From: Carnobacterium inhibens subsp. inhibens DSM 13024
GTDB taxonomy: Bacteria; Bacillota; Bacilli; Lactobacillales; Carnobacteriaceae
NCBI RefSeq assembly: GCF_000746825.1
Contig: NZ_JQIV01000006.1
Span: 1,912,501 to 1,976,500, forward strand
DNA: 64,000 nt
Direction of reading: 5' to 3'
Shown here: one piece after another, positions 1-9,449 of the stretch
Position numbering within the stretch: the first letter of the stretch is position 1
Layout of the letters: each line of letters begins with the position of its first letter
Made by a program: the position numbers and the translations under genes
The notes under the pieces: generated by a model
Databases searched by the model: none
What the model was told of the DNA's origin: nothing
The model's input: only the letters and a program-made list of their open reading frames with translations

Positions 1-914
<914 letters not shown>

Positions 915-1007
915 CAAAGAATAAACGGTGTACGACGGTTTCTAAACGAAAAACAAATTTTTAACTTATCCAGTTTTGAGAGAACAACGTTCTCTAGATT
1001 GAAATTT

Positions 1008-1124
1008 GTGTGGTGGCGATGGCAAGAAGGTCACACCTGTTCCCATGCCGAACACAGCAGTTAAGCTTCTTAGCGCCGATGGTAGTGAAGGGTTTCCCTT
1101 TGTGAGAGTAGGACGCTGCCACGC
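1008..1124 (+). rRNA. rrf: 5S ribosomal RNA
   Basis: A 5S rRNA of about 117 bases follows the 23S gene by some 93 bases. It begins TGTGGTGGCGATGG, carries the conserved CCCATGCCGAACACAG segment near 1042-1057, and ends GACGCTGCCACGCA, which pairs with the 5' end. It belongs to the same rRNA operon as the 23S gene. The ends are set by the terminal helix and are good to about two bases. Confidence 0.95.
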
Positions 1125-1148
1125 AAATTCAATTGTTTTTTCTCAGAT

Positions 1149-1224
1149 GGAGGTTTAGCTCAGCTGGGAGAGCATCTGCCTTACAAGCAGAGGGTCGGCG
1201 GTTCGATCCCGTCAACCTCCACCA
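1149..1224 (+). tRNA. tRNA-Val (TAC)
   Basis: A complete cloverleaf starts with GGAGGTT and ends AACCTCC-A-CCA, so the CCA end is encoded. The anticodon loop CTTACAA gives anticodon TAC (valine). It is the first of eight tRNAs that follow the 5S gene on the same strand. Confidence 0.96.
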
Positions 1225-1225
1225 T

Positions 1226-1298
1226 GAGTCATTAGCTCAGTTGGTAGAGCATCTGACTTTTAATCAGAGGGTCGCAGGTTCGAATCCTGCATGACTCA
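1226..1298 (+). tRNA. tRNA-Lys (TTT)
   Basis: The cloverleaf has acceptor arms GAGTCAT and ATGACTC and anticodon loop CTTTTAA (TTT, lysine). The discriminator is A1298 and no CCA is encoded. Only one base separates it from the tRNA-Val gene, so the two must be cut from one precursor. Confidence 0.96.
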
Positions 1299-1337
1299 TA
1301 ACTAATCATTCAACATGTTTAGTTATGCCATACTTTT

Positions 1338-1422
1338 GCGGGTGTGGCGGAATTGGCAGACGCACTAGATTTAGGATCTAGCGTCGAGAGACGTGGGGGT
1401 TCAAGTCCCTTCACCCGCACCA
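1338..1422 (+). tRNA. tRNA-Leu (TAG)
   Basis: This 85-base class II tRNA has a long variable arm, acceptor arms GCGGGTG and CACCCGC, and an encoded CCA. The anticodon loop TTTAGGA gives TAG (leucine, CUA codons). It is part of the tRNA array behind the rRNA operon. Confidence 0.96.
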
Positions 1423-1458
1423 TTTTTTTTTTTGAATGTTTAGTTAAGTACCACTTTA

Positions 1459-1531
1459 GCCGGCTTAGCTCAGTTGGTAGAGCATCTGATTTGTAATCAG
1501 AGGGTCGAGGGTTCAACTCCTTTAGCCGGCA
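1459..1531 (+). tRNA. tRNA-Thr (TGT)
   Basis: Acceptor arms are GCCGGCT and AGCCGGC with discriminator A1531 and no encoded CCA. The anticodon loop TTTGTAA gives TGT (threonine). It belongs to the tRNA array. Confidence 0.96.
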
Positions 1532-1538
1532 TTTTGTT

Positions 1539-1610
1539 GCGAAAGTAGTTCAGTGGTAGAACATCACCTTGCCAAGGTGGGGGTCGCGGGTTCGAATCCC
1601 GTCTTTCGCT
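1539..1610 (+). tRNA. tRNA-Gly (GCC)
   Basis: Acceptor arms are GCGAAAG and CTTTCGC with discriminator T1610, the usual base for bacterial glycine tRNA. The anticodon loop TTGCCAA gives GCC (glycine). No CCA is encoded. Confidence 0.96.
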
Positions 1611-1660
1611 TACTAGTTCAACTAGTGAGCTCATTCGCAAGAATGACAAGCTGTTCTAAT

Positions 1661-1749
1661 GCCGGGGTGGCGGAACAGGTAGACGCACAGGACTTAAAAT
1701 CCTGCGGTGAGTGATCACCGTGCCGGTTCGATTCCGGCCCTCGGCACCA
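1661..1749 (+). tRNA. tRNA-Leu (TAA)
   Basis: This 89-base class II tRNA has a long variable arm and an encoded CCA. The anticodon loop CTTAAAA gives TAA (leucine, UUA codons). It is the second leucine tRNA of the array, preceded by a 50-base spacer. Confidence 0.96.
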
Positions 1750-1752
1750 TTT

Positions 1753-1826
1753 GCACCCATAGCTCAATTGGATAGAGTACTTGACTACGAATCAAGGGGT
1801 TAGAGGTTCAAGTCCTCTTGGGTGCA
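1753..1826 (+). tRNA. tRNA-Arg (ACG)
   Basis: Acceptor arms are GCACCCA and TGGGTGC with discriminator A1826. The anticodon loop CTACGAA gives ACG. The first anticodon base is therefore a substrate for A34-to-inosine editing by the tadA product encoded at 6855-7379. Confidence 0.96.
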
Positions 1827-1860
1827 TTTCTTTTGTAAAAAAGATAAAAACTCAGTAGTA

Positions 1861-1934
1861 CGGGAAGTAGCTCAGCTTGGTAGAGCACTTGGTTTGGGAC
1901 CAAGGGGTCGCAGGTTCGAATCCTGTCTTCCCGA
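1861..1934 (+). tRNA. tRNA-Pro (TGG)
   Basis: Acceptor arms are CGGGAAG and CTTCCCG with discriminator A1934. The anticodon loop TTTGGGA gives TGG (proline). It is the last tRNA of the array and is followed by a terminator hairpin. Confidence 0.96.
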
Positions 1935-1945
1935 TAAACAACTTA

Positions 1946-1985
1946 GAAGATAATTCCATTTTTTTGTGGGGTTATCTTTTTTTAT
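1946..1985 (+). terminator. Terminator of the rRNA-tRNA operon
   Basis: The arms AGATAA and TTATCT (extended by weak pairs) enclose a T-rich loop and are followed by a run of T. It lies directly behind tRNA-Pro and before the ctsR promoter. Confidence 0.75.
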
Positions 1986-2067
1986 TATATTATTTTGTAG
2001 ATACTTCGATTTAATGTAGAATAACAACAGTTTAAATGGTATTTAAAGAAAAAATGAGTAGAGTTGC

Positions 2068-2116
2068 TTTTCAAATCTTCTTATTTCTCGTATAATTAAA
2101 GTCAGGATTAGTCAAG
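2068..2116 (+). promoter_or_regulatory. ctsR promoter with CtsR-like operator
   Basis: A -35 like TTTTCA (2068-2073) and a perfect -10 TATAAT (2091-2096) are spaced by 17 bases. Right behind, over the expected start site, lies the direct repeat AGTCAGG-ATT-AGTCAAG (2100-2116). The known CtsR site is two RGTCAAA heptads spaced by three bases, so geometry and most bases agree, with a few mismatches. This fits autorepression of ctsR-clpC. The promoter is seen directly; operator function is inferred. Confidence 0.6.
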
Positions 2117-2224
2117 AATGCTTCTTGATTGCTTACTGGAGCATCCTCCGTTATTAGTTTATTTTATTGAGTAAAAAAATAAACTAAGTAAATAAGTCTA
2201 GTGTTGGGACGAAAAGAAAAGGAG

Positions 2225-2304
2225 TGTTACTAAAAAAACGCCATTGCAATGTAAAGTAGATAAGGATATGATGTCTTATCACACATTAAAATGTTTTAGT
2301 AACA
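2225..2304 (+). repeat. 11-bp inverted repeat in the ctsR leader
   Basis: TGTTACTAAAA at 2225-2235 is the exact reverse complement of TTTTAGTAACA at 2294-2304. The right arm ends at the AAGG ribosome-binding site of ctsR. With a 58-base loop it could place the ribosome-binding site at the base of a long hairpin. The rest of the 1986-2313 gap holds the promoter and no gene. Confidence 0.5.
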
Positions 2305-2313
2305 AGGTAACTC

Positions 2314-2775
2314 ATGCACAATCAAAATATGTCGGATATCATTGAAGCTTATTTAAAGAAGGTTTTAGGCCAAGATGAACAAGTCGAGATTAGACGTAGC
2401 GAAATGGCAGATCGATTTAATTGTGTTCCTTCTCAAATAAATTATGTTATAAATACTCGTTTTACTGTACAACAAGGATATTTAGTTGAAAGTAAACGAG
2501 GCGGTGGTGGGTATATACGTATTATAAAGGTGAAATTATTAGATGAAGTTGAAATGCTGGATATGATGATTGATATTATTGGAAGTAAAATTTCTCAAAA
2601 GAATGCTTATTCTATTATACAAAGGTTGTTTGAATCTGAAATGCTATCGAAGCGTGAAGCCAATATTATGTTATCCGTAATGGAAAAATCACTCTTGAAC
2701 TCTACTGAAGCAAATGAAAATGAATTAAGAGCTAAGTTATTAGTTGCCTTTTTAACTAATTTAAAATATGAGTAA
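2314..2775 (+). CDS. ctsR: CtsR, transcriptional repressor of class III heat-shock genes
   Basis: CtsR is a dimeric winged-helix repressor that binds paired heptad repeats upstream of clp genes and releases them on heat or protein stress. The 153-residue product has the family length and opens with the typical SDIIEAYLKK segment after a short leader. The glycine-rich wing KRGGGGYIRI (about residues 60-69) contains the tetraglycine loop known to sense temperature in this family. ATG 2314 has an AAGG ribosome-binding site six bases upstream. The gene lies 25 bases upstream of clpC, and its promoter carries a CtsR-like site, so it probably represses itself. No mcsA or mcsB lies between ctsR and clpC, unlike Bacillus; this is usual in Lactobacillales. 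Function is established for the family. Confidence 0.95.
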   Translation: MHNQNMSDIIEAYLKKVLGQDEQVEIRRSEMADRFNCVPSQINYVINTRFTVQQGYLVESKRGGGGYIRIIKVKLLDEVEMLDMMIDIIGSKISQKNAYSIIQRLFESEMLSKREANIMLSVMEKSLLNSTEANENELRAKLLVAFLTNLKYE

Positions 2776-2800
2776 CGTATAAAAAACGGAGGCGAAATTG

Positions 2801-5293
2801 ATGAATGAATTATTTTCTGAAAAAGCAAGAATGGTTTTAATCATGGCACAAGAAGAAGCAAAAGGATTTCGTCACCATTCTGTAGGAACTGAACATATTC
2901 TTTTAGGTCTTATAATGGAACAAGATGGAATTGCTGGAAAAACACTAAGACAATTTTCCGTTACTGAAATGGATATTCGTGAAGAAATCGAACATTTTAC
3001 TGGGTATGGAACAATGAAATACCTTTCTAAAAACGCTATTCTTCCGTATTCTCCAAGAGCAAAACAAGCGATTACTTTTGCTACAGATGAAGCAAGACGT
3101 ATGGGTTCAGCTTTAGTTGGCACTGAGCACTTATTATTAGGCTTATTACGTGAGGAAGATATCTTATCTTCTAAGATATTAAGCAACTTAGATATCAATT
3201 TAAATAAAGCCCGTCAAATTGTATTGAAGAAAATTGGATTAAGTGATGTAAACAGTGGCAAAGGTAAAAAAGCAAAACCAGCTACAAAACAAATTGCCGG
3301 TACACCTACTTTGGATTCTTTAGCTCGTGATTTAACTGACACAGCAAGAAAAGGTAAGTTAGATCCAGTAGTTGGGCGCTATAAAGAAATTCAACGTATT
3401 ATTCAAGTATTGAGCCGTAGAACAAAAAATAATCCTGTTTTAGTAGGAGAACCTGGTGTAGGTAAAACTGCCATTGCTGAAGGTTTAGCACAAAAAATTG
3501 TTGACGGAGAGGTTCCTGCTGCATTAGCAAATAAACGATTAATGATGTTGGATATGGGTTCGCTAGTAGCTGGTACAAAATATCGTGGTGAATTTGAAGA
3601 ACGTATGAAAAAGATTATTGATGAGATCTATCAAGATGGAGAAGTTATCTTATTTATAGATGAATTGCATACGTTAATTGGTGCTGGTGGAGCAGAAGGT
3701 GCTATTGATGCTTCTAATATCTTAAAACCTGCATTAGCCCGTGGCGAATTACAAACGATTGGTGCGACCACTTTAGATGAATACCAAAAGTATATTGAAA
3801 AAGATGCCGCTTTAGAACGACGTTTTGCACCTATCCATGTTGATCCTCCTTCAGAAGAAGAAGCAGAAGAAATATTATTAGGCTTGCGTTCTCGTTATGA
3901 AGAACACCATGGTGTGGAAATTACAGATGAAGCAGTACATGCTGCTGTTAAGTTCTCATCACGTTACATTACTGCAAGACAGCTTCCTGATAAGGCAATT
4001 GATTTAATAGATGAATCTGCTTCTAAGGTGCGTCTAGATGTTTCAAGTAAACCTTCTCCAGTAGCAGCTGCAGTTTCTATTCTAGAAGCTTTGATCCAAG
4101 AAAAAGAAGAAGCCATTCAATTACAAGATTTTGAGAGAGCTGCAAAAATTCGTACAAAAGAAATGAAACAACGTAAGAAGATTGAAAGTTTACTTCAAAA
4201 ACAAGAAGGAAAAGCTTCTTCGAGCTCATTACAAGTAACGGAAAGAGATATTGCAGAAGTAGTCTCCTTATGGACCAATATTCCTGTGCAACAAATGGAA
4301 CAAAAAGAATCGGATCGTTTAATGAATTTAGAAAATATACTGCATAAAAGAGTTATTGGACAAGAGCAAGCTGTCGGATCAGTTTCTAGAGCGATTAGAC
4401 GGTCTAGAAGCGGGCTGAAAGATCCTAACCGCCCTATTGGTTCATTTATGTTCTTAGGTCCTACAGGTGTAGGGAAAACAGAATTAGCTAAAGCACTTGC
4501 TGCAGCCATGTTTGGTAGTGAAGAAGCATTAGTACGAGTAGACATGTCTGAGTTCATGGAAAAATATAGTACCAGTCGTTTGATTGGTTCGCCTCCTGGT
4601 TATGTTGGGTATGATGAAGGTGGACAATTAACTGAAAAAATCCGTCAAAAACCATACTCTGTTATTCTTTTTGATGAAGTTGAAAAAGCACATCCAGATG
4701 TATTTAATATCTTACTACAAGTTCTTGATGATGGTCATTTAACTGATGCCAAAGGAAGAAAAGTGGACTTCAAAAATACAGTCATGATTATGACTTCTAA
4801 CTTAGGTGCAACAGCTCTAAGAGATGAAAAATCTGTAGGATTTGGTACAGCAAACAATAAAAAAGATCATAAAGCAATGGAAAAACGAATAATGGAAGAA
4901 TTGAAAAAAATGTTTAAACCAGAATTTATAAATCGTATTGATGACTCTATTGTTTTCCATTCTTTAGAAAAAGAAGAATTGACTCAAATCGTAAAACTAA
5001 TGGCTCAAACTATTGTTAAACGACTAAAAGAAATGGACATTGAAGTAAAAATTACTCAAGCAGCAATTGATGTGATTGCTAAAGCTGGTTATGATCCTGA
5101 ATATGGAGCACGTCCGATTCGTCGTGCACTTCAAAAGGAAGTAGAAGATCGATTGAGTGAAGAGTTGCTAAGTGGTCGAGTTAAAATCGGCGATCAAGTA
5201 ACAATCGGTGCTTCAAAAGGAACGATTCGTATTACTGTAAAAGATTCAATAAAAAGAAACAACAAAACAGTAACTTCAAGTGAAAATAGTTAA
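2801..5293 (+). CDS. clpC: ClpC, AAA+ chaperone/unfoldase ATPase of the Clp protease
   Basis: ClpC unfolds substrates and feeds them to the ClpP peptidase; it acts in protein quality control in the cytoplasm. The 830-residue protein shows two Clp_N repeats (about 1-145), AAA module 1 with Walker A GEPGVGKT (about 216) and Walker [11 protein letters not shown] (about 282), a UVR/coiled-coil middle domain (about 420-460), and AAA module 2 with GPTGVGKTE (about 552) and FDEVEKAH. The loop EKSVGFG (about 678) matches the hydrophobic tripeptide loop that docks ClpP. ATG 2801 is chosen because GGAGG lies eight bases upstream; a TTG one codon earlier is possible. It is second in the ctsR operon. With no McsB here, substrate delivery must use another route (inference). 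Confidence 0.96.
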   Translation: MNELFSEKARMVLIMAQEEAKGFRHHSVGTEHILLGLIMEQDGIAGKTLRQFSVTEMDIREEIEHFTGYGTMKYLSKNAILPYSPRAKQAITFATDEARRMGSALVGTEHLLLGLLREEDILSSKILSNLDINLNKARQIVLKKIGLSDVNSGKGKKAKPATKQIAGTPTLDSLARDLTDTARKGKLDPVVGRYKEIQRIIQVLSRRTKNNPVLVGEPGVGKTAIAEGLAQKIVDGEVPAALANKRLMMLDMGSLVAGTKYRGEFEERMKKIIDEIYQDGEVILFIDELHTLIGAGGAEGAIDASNILKPALARGELQTIGATTLDEYQKYIEKDAALERRFAPIHVDPPSEEEAEEILLGLRSRYEEHHGVEITDEAVHAAVKFSSRYITARQLPDKAIDLIDESASKVRLDVSSKPSPVAAAVSILEALIQEKEEAIQLQDFERAAKIRTKEMKQRKKIESLLQKQEGKASSSSLQVTERDIAEVVSLWTNIPVQQMEQKESDRLMNLENILHKRVIGQEQAVGSVSRAIRRSRSGLKDPNRPIGSFMFLGPTGVGKTELAKALAAAMFGSEEALVRVDMSEFMEKYSTSRLIGSPPGYVGYDEGGQLTEKIRQKPYSVILFDEVEKAHPDVFNILLQVLDDGHLTDAKGRKVDFKNTVMIMTSNLGATALRDEKSVGFGTANNKKDHKAMEKRIMEELKKMFKPEFINRIDDSIVFHSLEKEELTQIVKLMAQTIVKRLKEMDIEVKITQAAIDVIAKAGYDPEYGARPIRRALQKEVEDRLSEELLSGRVKIGDQVTIGASKGTIRITVKDSIKRNNKTVTSSENS

Positions 5294-5320
5294 GTTGTTT
5301 TTTTAAAGTAAAGTTAGAGA

Positions 5321-5355
5321 AACGTCTGCTATCGTATAAGATGGTAGACGTTTTT
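5321..5355 (+). terminator. Terminator behind clpC
   Basis: The arms AACGTCTGCTATC and GATGGTAGACGTT form a long imperfect stem followed by TTTTT. It ends the ctsR-clpC operon. Confidence 0.85.
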
Positions 5356-5422
5356 ATTCGTATTTTATATTTCTTTCTGCTATGATAAATTTAAAGAAAT
5401 AAGGAAAGGAAAGTGACTAAAT

Positions 5423-5806
5423 ATGAAAAATTCGACAAAAGCATTATTGATAGGATTCGGAACACTTTTTACAGTTGGGGCTATTGTTGTTTCTTCTTCA
5501 AATATGGCAATGGAAAAAATTGAGTCTAAAATGAATCGTAAAAGAGCTAGATATTTCGTAAAAGATAAATTAAAAGGCAACGAAAATGCTATGAGTGTAA
5601 TTGATGATTTATCTGATATGGAAGTTGCTAATTTATTGGGTGTGGTAGATAAAGTGTCTGATTTAAGAGGCAGTATGAGCTCTTATGGAGAACACCTAAA
5701 AGATACTACACACGACTTTAAAGAAACACTTATGGATAAAAAATCAGATTTACAACATGAGTTTAAACACCAAAAAAAAGGGCTAAAACATAAATTTAAA
5801 AAATAA
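5423..5806 (+). CDS. Small membrane-anchored protein with charged helical tail, YtxH-like
   Basis: The function is unknown. The 127-residue product has one hydrophobic segment near its N terminus (about 7-28, KALLIGFGTLFTVGAIVVSS), then a long, highly charged, probably helical cytoplasmic part that ends in a Lys/His-rich tail (KHQKKGLKHKFKK). This layout resembles YtxH-type general-stress proteins of Firmicutes, but the resemblance is in architecture only. The ATG is preceded by AAGGAAAGGAAAG. The gene is a single unit between the clpC terminator and a strong terminator at 5824-5870. It could equally be a lineage-specific envelope protein. Confidence 0.75.
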   Translation: MKNSTKALLIGFGTLFTVGAIVVSSSNMAMEKIESKMNRKRARYFVKDKLKGNENAMSVIDDLSDMEVANLLGVVDKVSDLRGSMSSYGEHLKDTTHDFKETLMDKKSDLQHEFKHQKKGLKHKFKK

Positions 5807-5823
5807 TACTATTGTTATAAAAA

Positions 5824-5870
5824 AATAATCTACCGCTAATTTTTTTCATTAGCAGTAGATTATTTTTTTT
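5824..5870. terminator. Bidirectional terminator
   Basis: The arms AATAATCTAC-GCTAAT and ATTAGC-GTAGATTATT, each with one unpaired base, enclose a T-rich loop. A-rich and T-rich flanks on both sides let it serve the forward gene and the reverse-strand regulator that ends at 5869. Confidence 0.85.
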
Positions 5871-6732
5871 AGATTGTTAATAAATAACAAAGCAGCAAAT
5901 CATCTCTGTTTTTTAATGAAAGACCAGACTCTTCATAGAAACGATCTAGTCGATATTGTAAAGTATTGCGATGGATGTAAAGATATTTAGCTGCTAAGCT
6001 GATATTTCCTTGGTTTAGCCATATAGCGGTAATGAGTTCTTTTATTTCGGAATGAGAAATGAGTTCTTCTTTTAATTGTTGTATAATCGGACTTTTAAAT
6101 AGAGCTTCAGAAGCATAATAACTTAGTGCTATATCAGGTAATGAAAATACTTGCTTGCTTTTATCCAGCTGATTGAAAAAAATAGTTTGCTCTTCGTTAA
6201 AAATATCCTTTATTTCTAATGAAATAGACCAGTATTGACCAATATAACCTTTTGTTTTTATCGAAAAATCATCATCTAAAGTTTGTAAAATACCTATCGT
6301 CTCATCTTGGTTTAGTGAATAACCTGAATAGTGCTGAATCAAAAGACCATAATGGTCATTGATAAAAAAGGCAGCTTCTACATTTTCAAAAAAACTTTTA
6401 AATGCATTTAGCCATAATTTCTTATTAAAATTAGTATCCATTTTTTTTATATTAAATTGGATAATTCGATAATTTCCAGATTCAGCAGGTAGAATAGAAT
6501 TATTTTCTATTAAAAAATCATACCATTTTGACTGAGGATTTTCTGGATTTTTTATGTCTGTTTCTTTATTTAAAATAAGGTGAAGCAGCTTTGATTCTGA
6601 AGAGGTCAATTGTTTTTTATCAAAATGGATCCATTGATTTTGATAAGGGAAGGTCAAGTAATTCTGATCATTATTCGAATCATCTGTCAAAAAAGCAGAT
6701 GGGTAAATAGACTTAAGTTGATTAAAATTCAT
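5869..6732 (-). CDS. PucR/CdaR-type helix-turn-helix regulator
   Basis: This 287-residue protein ends in the C-terminal helix-turn-helix typical of the PucR/CdaR family: LITAIWLNQGNISLAAKYLY followed by IHRNTLQYRLDRF and a LKNRDDLLLCYLL end. The N-terminal 220 residues have no motif I can name and probably form a sensing domain. Family members regulate sugar-acid, purine or amino-acid use, but the target cannot be told from this sequence. The gene is divergent from tadA across a 122-base spacer that must hold both promoters. In several lactic acid bacteria the same type of protein is misnamed a leucine-rich protein. The DNA-binding role is a confident family call; the ligand is unknown. Confidence 0.75.
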   Translation of the reverse strand: MNFNQLKSIYPSAFLTDDSNNDQNYLTFPYQNQWIHFDKKQLTSSESKLLHLILNKETDIKNPENPQSKWYDFLIENNSILPAESGNYRIIQFNIKKMDTNFNKKLWLNAFKSFFENVEAAFFINDHYGLLIQHYSGYSLNQDETIGILQTLDDDFSIKTKGYIGQYWSISLEIKDIFNEEQTIFFNQLDKSKQVFSLPDIALSYYASEALFKSPIIQQLKEELISHSEIKELITAIWLNQGNISLAAKYLYIHRNTLQYRLDRFYEESGLSLKNRDDLLLCYLLTI

Positions 6733-6854
6733 AAAAGCACTCCTTTGAATGAAAACAGTTACAAATGTTCTATACGTTCATTCTATCATTTTTTTAATAA
6801 ATTTGTAGATGAATTATGCTATGATAAAGAAAAGAATAAACGAGGGAACAAGAA

Positions 6855-7379
6855 ATGTTAACTGCAGAAGAAAAAACGTACTTTATGCAAGAAGCGATCA
6901 AAGAAGCTCAAAAAGCAAAAGAGAAATTAGAAGTTCCTATTGGTGCAATAGTTGTGTTGGATGGAAAAATCATTGGCAGAGGTCATAATATAAGAGAAGA
7001 ATCGAACGATGCAACAACTCATGCAGAAATTTTGGCCATTAAAGAAGCTAATCGCCACTTAGGAAATTGGCGTTTAGAAGAGGCTCAATTATTTGTGACA
7101 CTAGAACCTTGTCCTATGTGTAGTGGTGCAATGATCTTATCACGCATCAAAGAACTCTATTATGGAGCTAGTGATCCTAAAGGCGGTACTGCTGGAACAT
7201 TGATGAATTTATTAGATGATAAGCGTTTTAATCACCAAGTACAAATTGAAAAAGGTCTTTTAGAGGAAGAATGCAGTGAATTATTAAGCGATTTTTTTAG
7301 AGAATTAAGAAGACGAAAAAAAGAAGAAAAAGCACAAAGAAAAGCAAATAAACTACAACAAGACGACAGCCAATTATAA
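6855..7379 (+). CDS. tadA: TadA, tRNA adenosine-34 deaminase
   Basis: TadA converts A34 of tRNA-Arg(ACG) to inosine so that one tRNA reads three arginine codons; the substrate tRNA gene lies at 1753-1826. The 174-residue protein has the zinc/catalytic motif THAEILAIKEA (His and Glu, about residues 56-60) and PCPMCSGAM (two zinc cysteines, about 87-90). The C-terminal Lys/Arg-rich tail (RRRKKEEKAQRK) is probably a tRNA-binding extension. ATG 6855 follows GAGGG by about seven bases. In many Lactobacillales tadA lies next to the SRP RNA and dnaX; here those are about 19 kb away. Function is established for the family. Confidence 0.95.
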   Translation: MLTAEEKTYFMQEAIKEAQKAKEKLEVPIGAIVVLDGKIIGRGHNIREESNDATTHAEILAIKEANRHLGNWRLEEAQLFVTLEPCPMCSGAMILSRIKELYYGASDPKGGTAGTLMNLLDDKRFNHQVQIEKGLLEEECSELLSDFFRELRRRKKEEKAQRKANKLQQDDSQL

Positions 7380-7391
7380 AAAAATAATGAT

Positions 7392-7570
7392 GAGGCTAAG
7401 ACAAAAATCCCAGCCACTTCTTTATATACGACTGTTTATTCTAAAACATGCTCCAAAAAAGCAGACCCGACGTCCACTTCGCGAACAATGCTCGATGGTC
7501 GATGACCATACTGCGCTTATTCGTTCCAGTGATTCGGGTCTAAACGCTTATTGTCCCACTCTCATATTCT
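7392..7570. repeat. Intergenic repeat-like element with nested hairpins
   Basis: The 334-base gap behind tadA is mostly one structured element. It starts with the hairpin GAGGCTAAGAC-AAAA-TCCCAGCC (7392-7415) and ends near TTGTCCCACTCTC. Inside, AGACCCGA (7463-7470) and TCGGGTCT (7534-7541) are exact complements, and ATGGTC-GAT-GACCAT (7495-7509) forms a small stem between them. A 66-codon frame through it is lost among these repeats and has no ribosome-binding site. The element looks like a dispersed repeat; the first hairpin may end tadA. Confidence 0.5.
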
Positions 7571-7713
7571 GTAAAGGTCTAATGTGAAAAAACTAAATTA
7601 ACTTTTCTATTCTTATTTTGGAAGGTGGTTTTGGTTAATACAGATTATATCAACTTGAAAATAATATAAATATCGGGTTATGATAGAAGAGTTCTAAAAA
7701 AGGAGGTATTCTT

Positions 7714-8124
7714 TTGTTTAATAAGAAAAGAAAAAAATTAGTGATGTATATGTTTTTAGGAATTATGTTGATATTCTTAACTGGGTGTAAAGGTTCAAAA
7801 GACATACAAGGTAAATGGTATGCAGAAAATTCCGATGGGAAACAAATGATTATAAATGTAATGGATGAATCTATCACCTTTAGTTCTGAGGGAACTGATG
7901 ATTGGACTGTATCTTATAAGCAAACGGGTACTGGGTTTAAAAACAATATTAGTTATAAGAAAATAGAATTCGATGATAAAATTTACTCGTTTGTTTTCCC
8001 AGACAAGAAAGATATAGACAATGCCATTATTTTGATTCCTTATGATGAAGATGAAGCAACAGAGGGAACTATTTACTGGGTTCTATCTAAAAATGATTTT
8101 CCAGATTATAACAAATATAAGTAG
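7714..8124 (+). CDS. Predicted lipoprotein, unknown function
   Basis: I do not recognise the family. The 136-residue product has a lipoprotein signal: Lys/Arg-rich start (FNKKRKKLVMY), hydrophobic core, and lipobox FLTGC with Cys at about 25. The mature part is short, acidic and rich in Asp and Lys, with a KGSKDIQGKWYAENSDG segment like small calycin-type lipoproteins of Firmicutes. The start is TTG, supported by AGGAGG seven bases upstream (7701-7706). It stands alone between the repeat element and a terminator at 8313. It is probably anchored on the outer face of the membrane. Confidence 0.75.
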   Translation: MFNKKRKKLVMYMFLGIMLIFLTGCKGSKDIQGKWYAENSDGKQMIINVMDESITFSSEGTDDWTVSYKQTGTGFKNNISYKKIEFDDKIYSFVFPDKKDIDNAIILIPYDEDEATEGTIYWVLSKNDFPDYNKYK

Positions 8125-8312
8125 TTAGCATAATCCAAAAAGACTATTAGACTGAAAGGACCTTACCTGCATTAAGGAGAAAATAAACTTATTAAATGGA
8201 CCTATCACGATTAGAAAACGTACTTTTGAATAAATAAAGTTAAATTCTCTAATTTTTGAAAAGCTGAACTTATACATTTATAAAACAAGAAAGGTAACAC
8301 GTAGTATCTATA

Positions 8313-8360
8313 CTAAAAAACTTCAATGACACAAACGTCGTTGAAGTTTTTTAGTGTTTT
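8313..8360. terminator. Bidirectional terminator
   Basis: The arms AAAAAACTTCAA and TTGAAGTTTTTT are perfect complements with a 14-base loop; T runs occur on both strands. It lies between the lipoprotein gene and the convergent proC. Confidence 0.85.
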
Positions 8361-8375
8361 TTTAAGATGGAACAG

Positions 8376-9191
8376 TTAGTGGTGTTTCATCATTTCTTGA
8401 TCTTTATCAATCACTGCTTGTGCTGCTTTTGTAATTGAAGAGATAAAACCAGCATCTTCCAGAGCTAGGATTCCTTCAACAGTTGTTCCACCTGGAGAAG
8501 AGACTTGATCAATCAAATTCCATGGCGTTTCTTCACTGTCCAAGACTAATTTTCCGCTTCCAAGAACAGCTTGAGCAGCAATTTTTGTAGCTACTTCTTT
8601 AGACATACCATTTCTAACAGCAGCTCTGGCTAATGAATCGATAAATAAAAAGACAAAAGCAGGTGAACTGCCGGCAATTGCTGTGAAAGTACTAAAATCT
8701 TTTTCAGGTAATTCAACAACTTCACCAATAGCTTTAAACATATTGAAGATAAATTCTTTTTGTTGAGAAGTAGTGTAGTCATTTCCACATATGGCAGTCA
8801 TTCCTTCTCCGATTTGTGAATTTAGATTAGGCATTACTCGAATAATAGCTGTTTCATTGCCGTCATTTAATAGTTCTGATAGTTTTTGAAGGGATGTTCC
8901 AGCAGCAATAGATACAACTAAAGGTTGATGAGCAGCAATTTCATCTTTAATTTCTGCCAAAATAGTTGGGAAAACATTTGGTTTAGCTGCAAGTACTAAA
9001 ACATCGACTTTTCCAGCTAATTCTTTATTAGAAGAACAAGCTTGAGTACCAGTTTCTGAAGTGAAAAGGGCTAATGTTTCTTTGGTTGTATTGTGAACGT
9101 AAATATCTTGATGAGAGGTATGCCCATTTTGGATCATACCTTTTATAATGGCACTAGCCATATTTCCAATTCCAATGAATCCTACTTTCAT
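8376..9191 (-). CDS. proC: ProC, pyrroline-5-carboxylate reductase
   Basis: ProC catalyses the last step of proline synthesis, reducing 1-pyrroline-5-carboxylate with NAD(P)H in the cytoplasm. The 271-residue protein has the N-terminal Rossmann motif VGFIGIGNMASAI, the VLAAKPNVF segment after strand 4, and the family C-terminal signature around SSPGGTTVEGILALED. ATG 9191 is chosen because GGGAG lies eight bases upstream; a GTG three codons earlier would overlap that site. The other proline genes, proB and proA, lie 34 kb away at 42194-44284, so the pathway is split. The gene is divergent from the Zur-boxed zinc lipoprotein gene. Family function is well established. Confidence 0.95.
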   Translation of the reverse strand: MKVGFIGIGNMASAIIKGMIQNGHTSHQDIYVHNTTKETLALFTSETGTQACSSNKELAGKVDVLVLAAKPNVFPTILAEIKDEIAAHQPLVVSIAAGTSLQKLSELLNDGNETAIIRVMPNLNSQIGEGMTAICGNDYTTSQQKEFIFNMFKAIGEVVELPEKDFSTFTAIAGSSPAFVFLFIDSLARAAVRNGMSKEVATKIAAQAVLGSGKLVLDSEETPWNLIDQVSSPGGTTVEGILALEDAGFISSITKAAQAVIDKDQEMMKHH

Positions 9192-9347
9192 GATGAACAC
9201 TCCCAGTTTTTCTTTTTATATGTTTATTTTACCATAACTTACAAGACAAAATTAAAAAGCATTAGTTATAACTAAGATGAACATAGAGAAAATAGCTTCT
9301 TAATAAAACTTATTGTGGGAAGTTCTATAAGAAAAAATGCTTGTGAT

Positions 9348-9368
9348 AAAACGTAACCATTACGATTT
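9348..9368. promoter_or_regulatory. Zur-type box 1
   Basis: The 21-base site has arms CGTAA and TTACG around CCA, flanked by AAAA on the left and ATTT on the right. The Bacillus Zur box is AAATCGTAAT-N-ATTACGATTT, and this site differs from it at only two positions. An identical copy lies at 9481-9501. Zur represses zinc uptake genes when zinc is plentiful. This copy lies in the proC/zinc-lipoprotein gap, 232 bases upstream of the lipoprotein start. Confidence 0.75.
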
Positions 9369-9449
9369 AATCAGTGCTTTAATAATTTACCATGCTTAAT
9401 TTTAGAAGTCAATCAAATATTATAACTAAATCGATAGTAAAAATAAAGG

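Noticed and set aside
1319-1516. A 65-codon minus-strand frame (MNPRPSDYKSDALPTELSR type)
   Set aside because: It runs across tRNA-Leu and tRNA-Thr; this peptide is a well-known artefact of translating tRNA genes.
7387-7587. A 66-codon forward frame behind tadA
   Set aside because: It lies in the structured repeat-like element, has no ribosome-binding site and no family resemblance.
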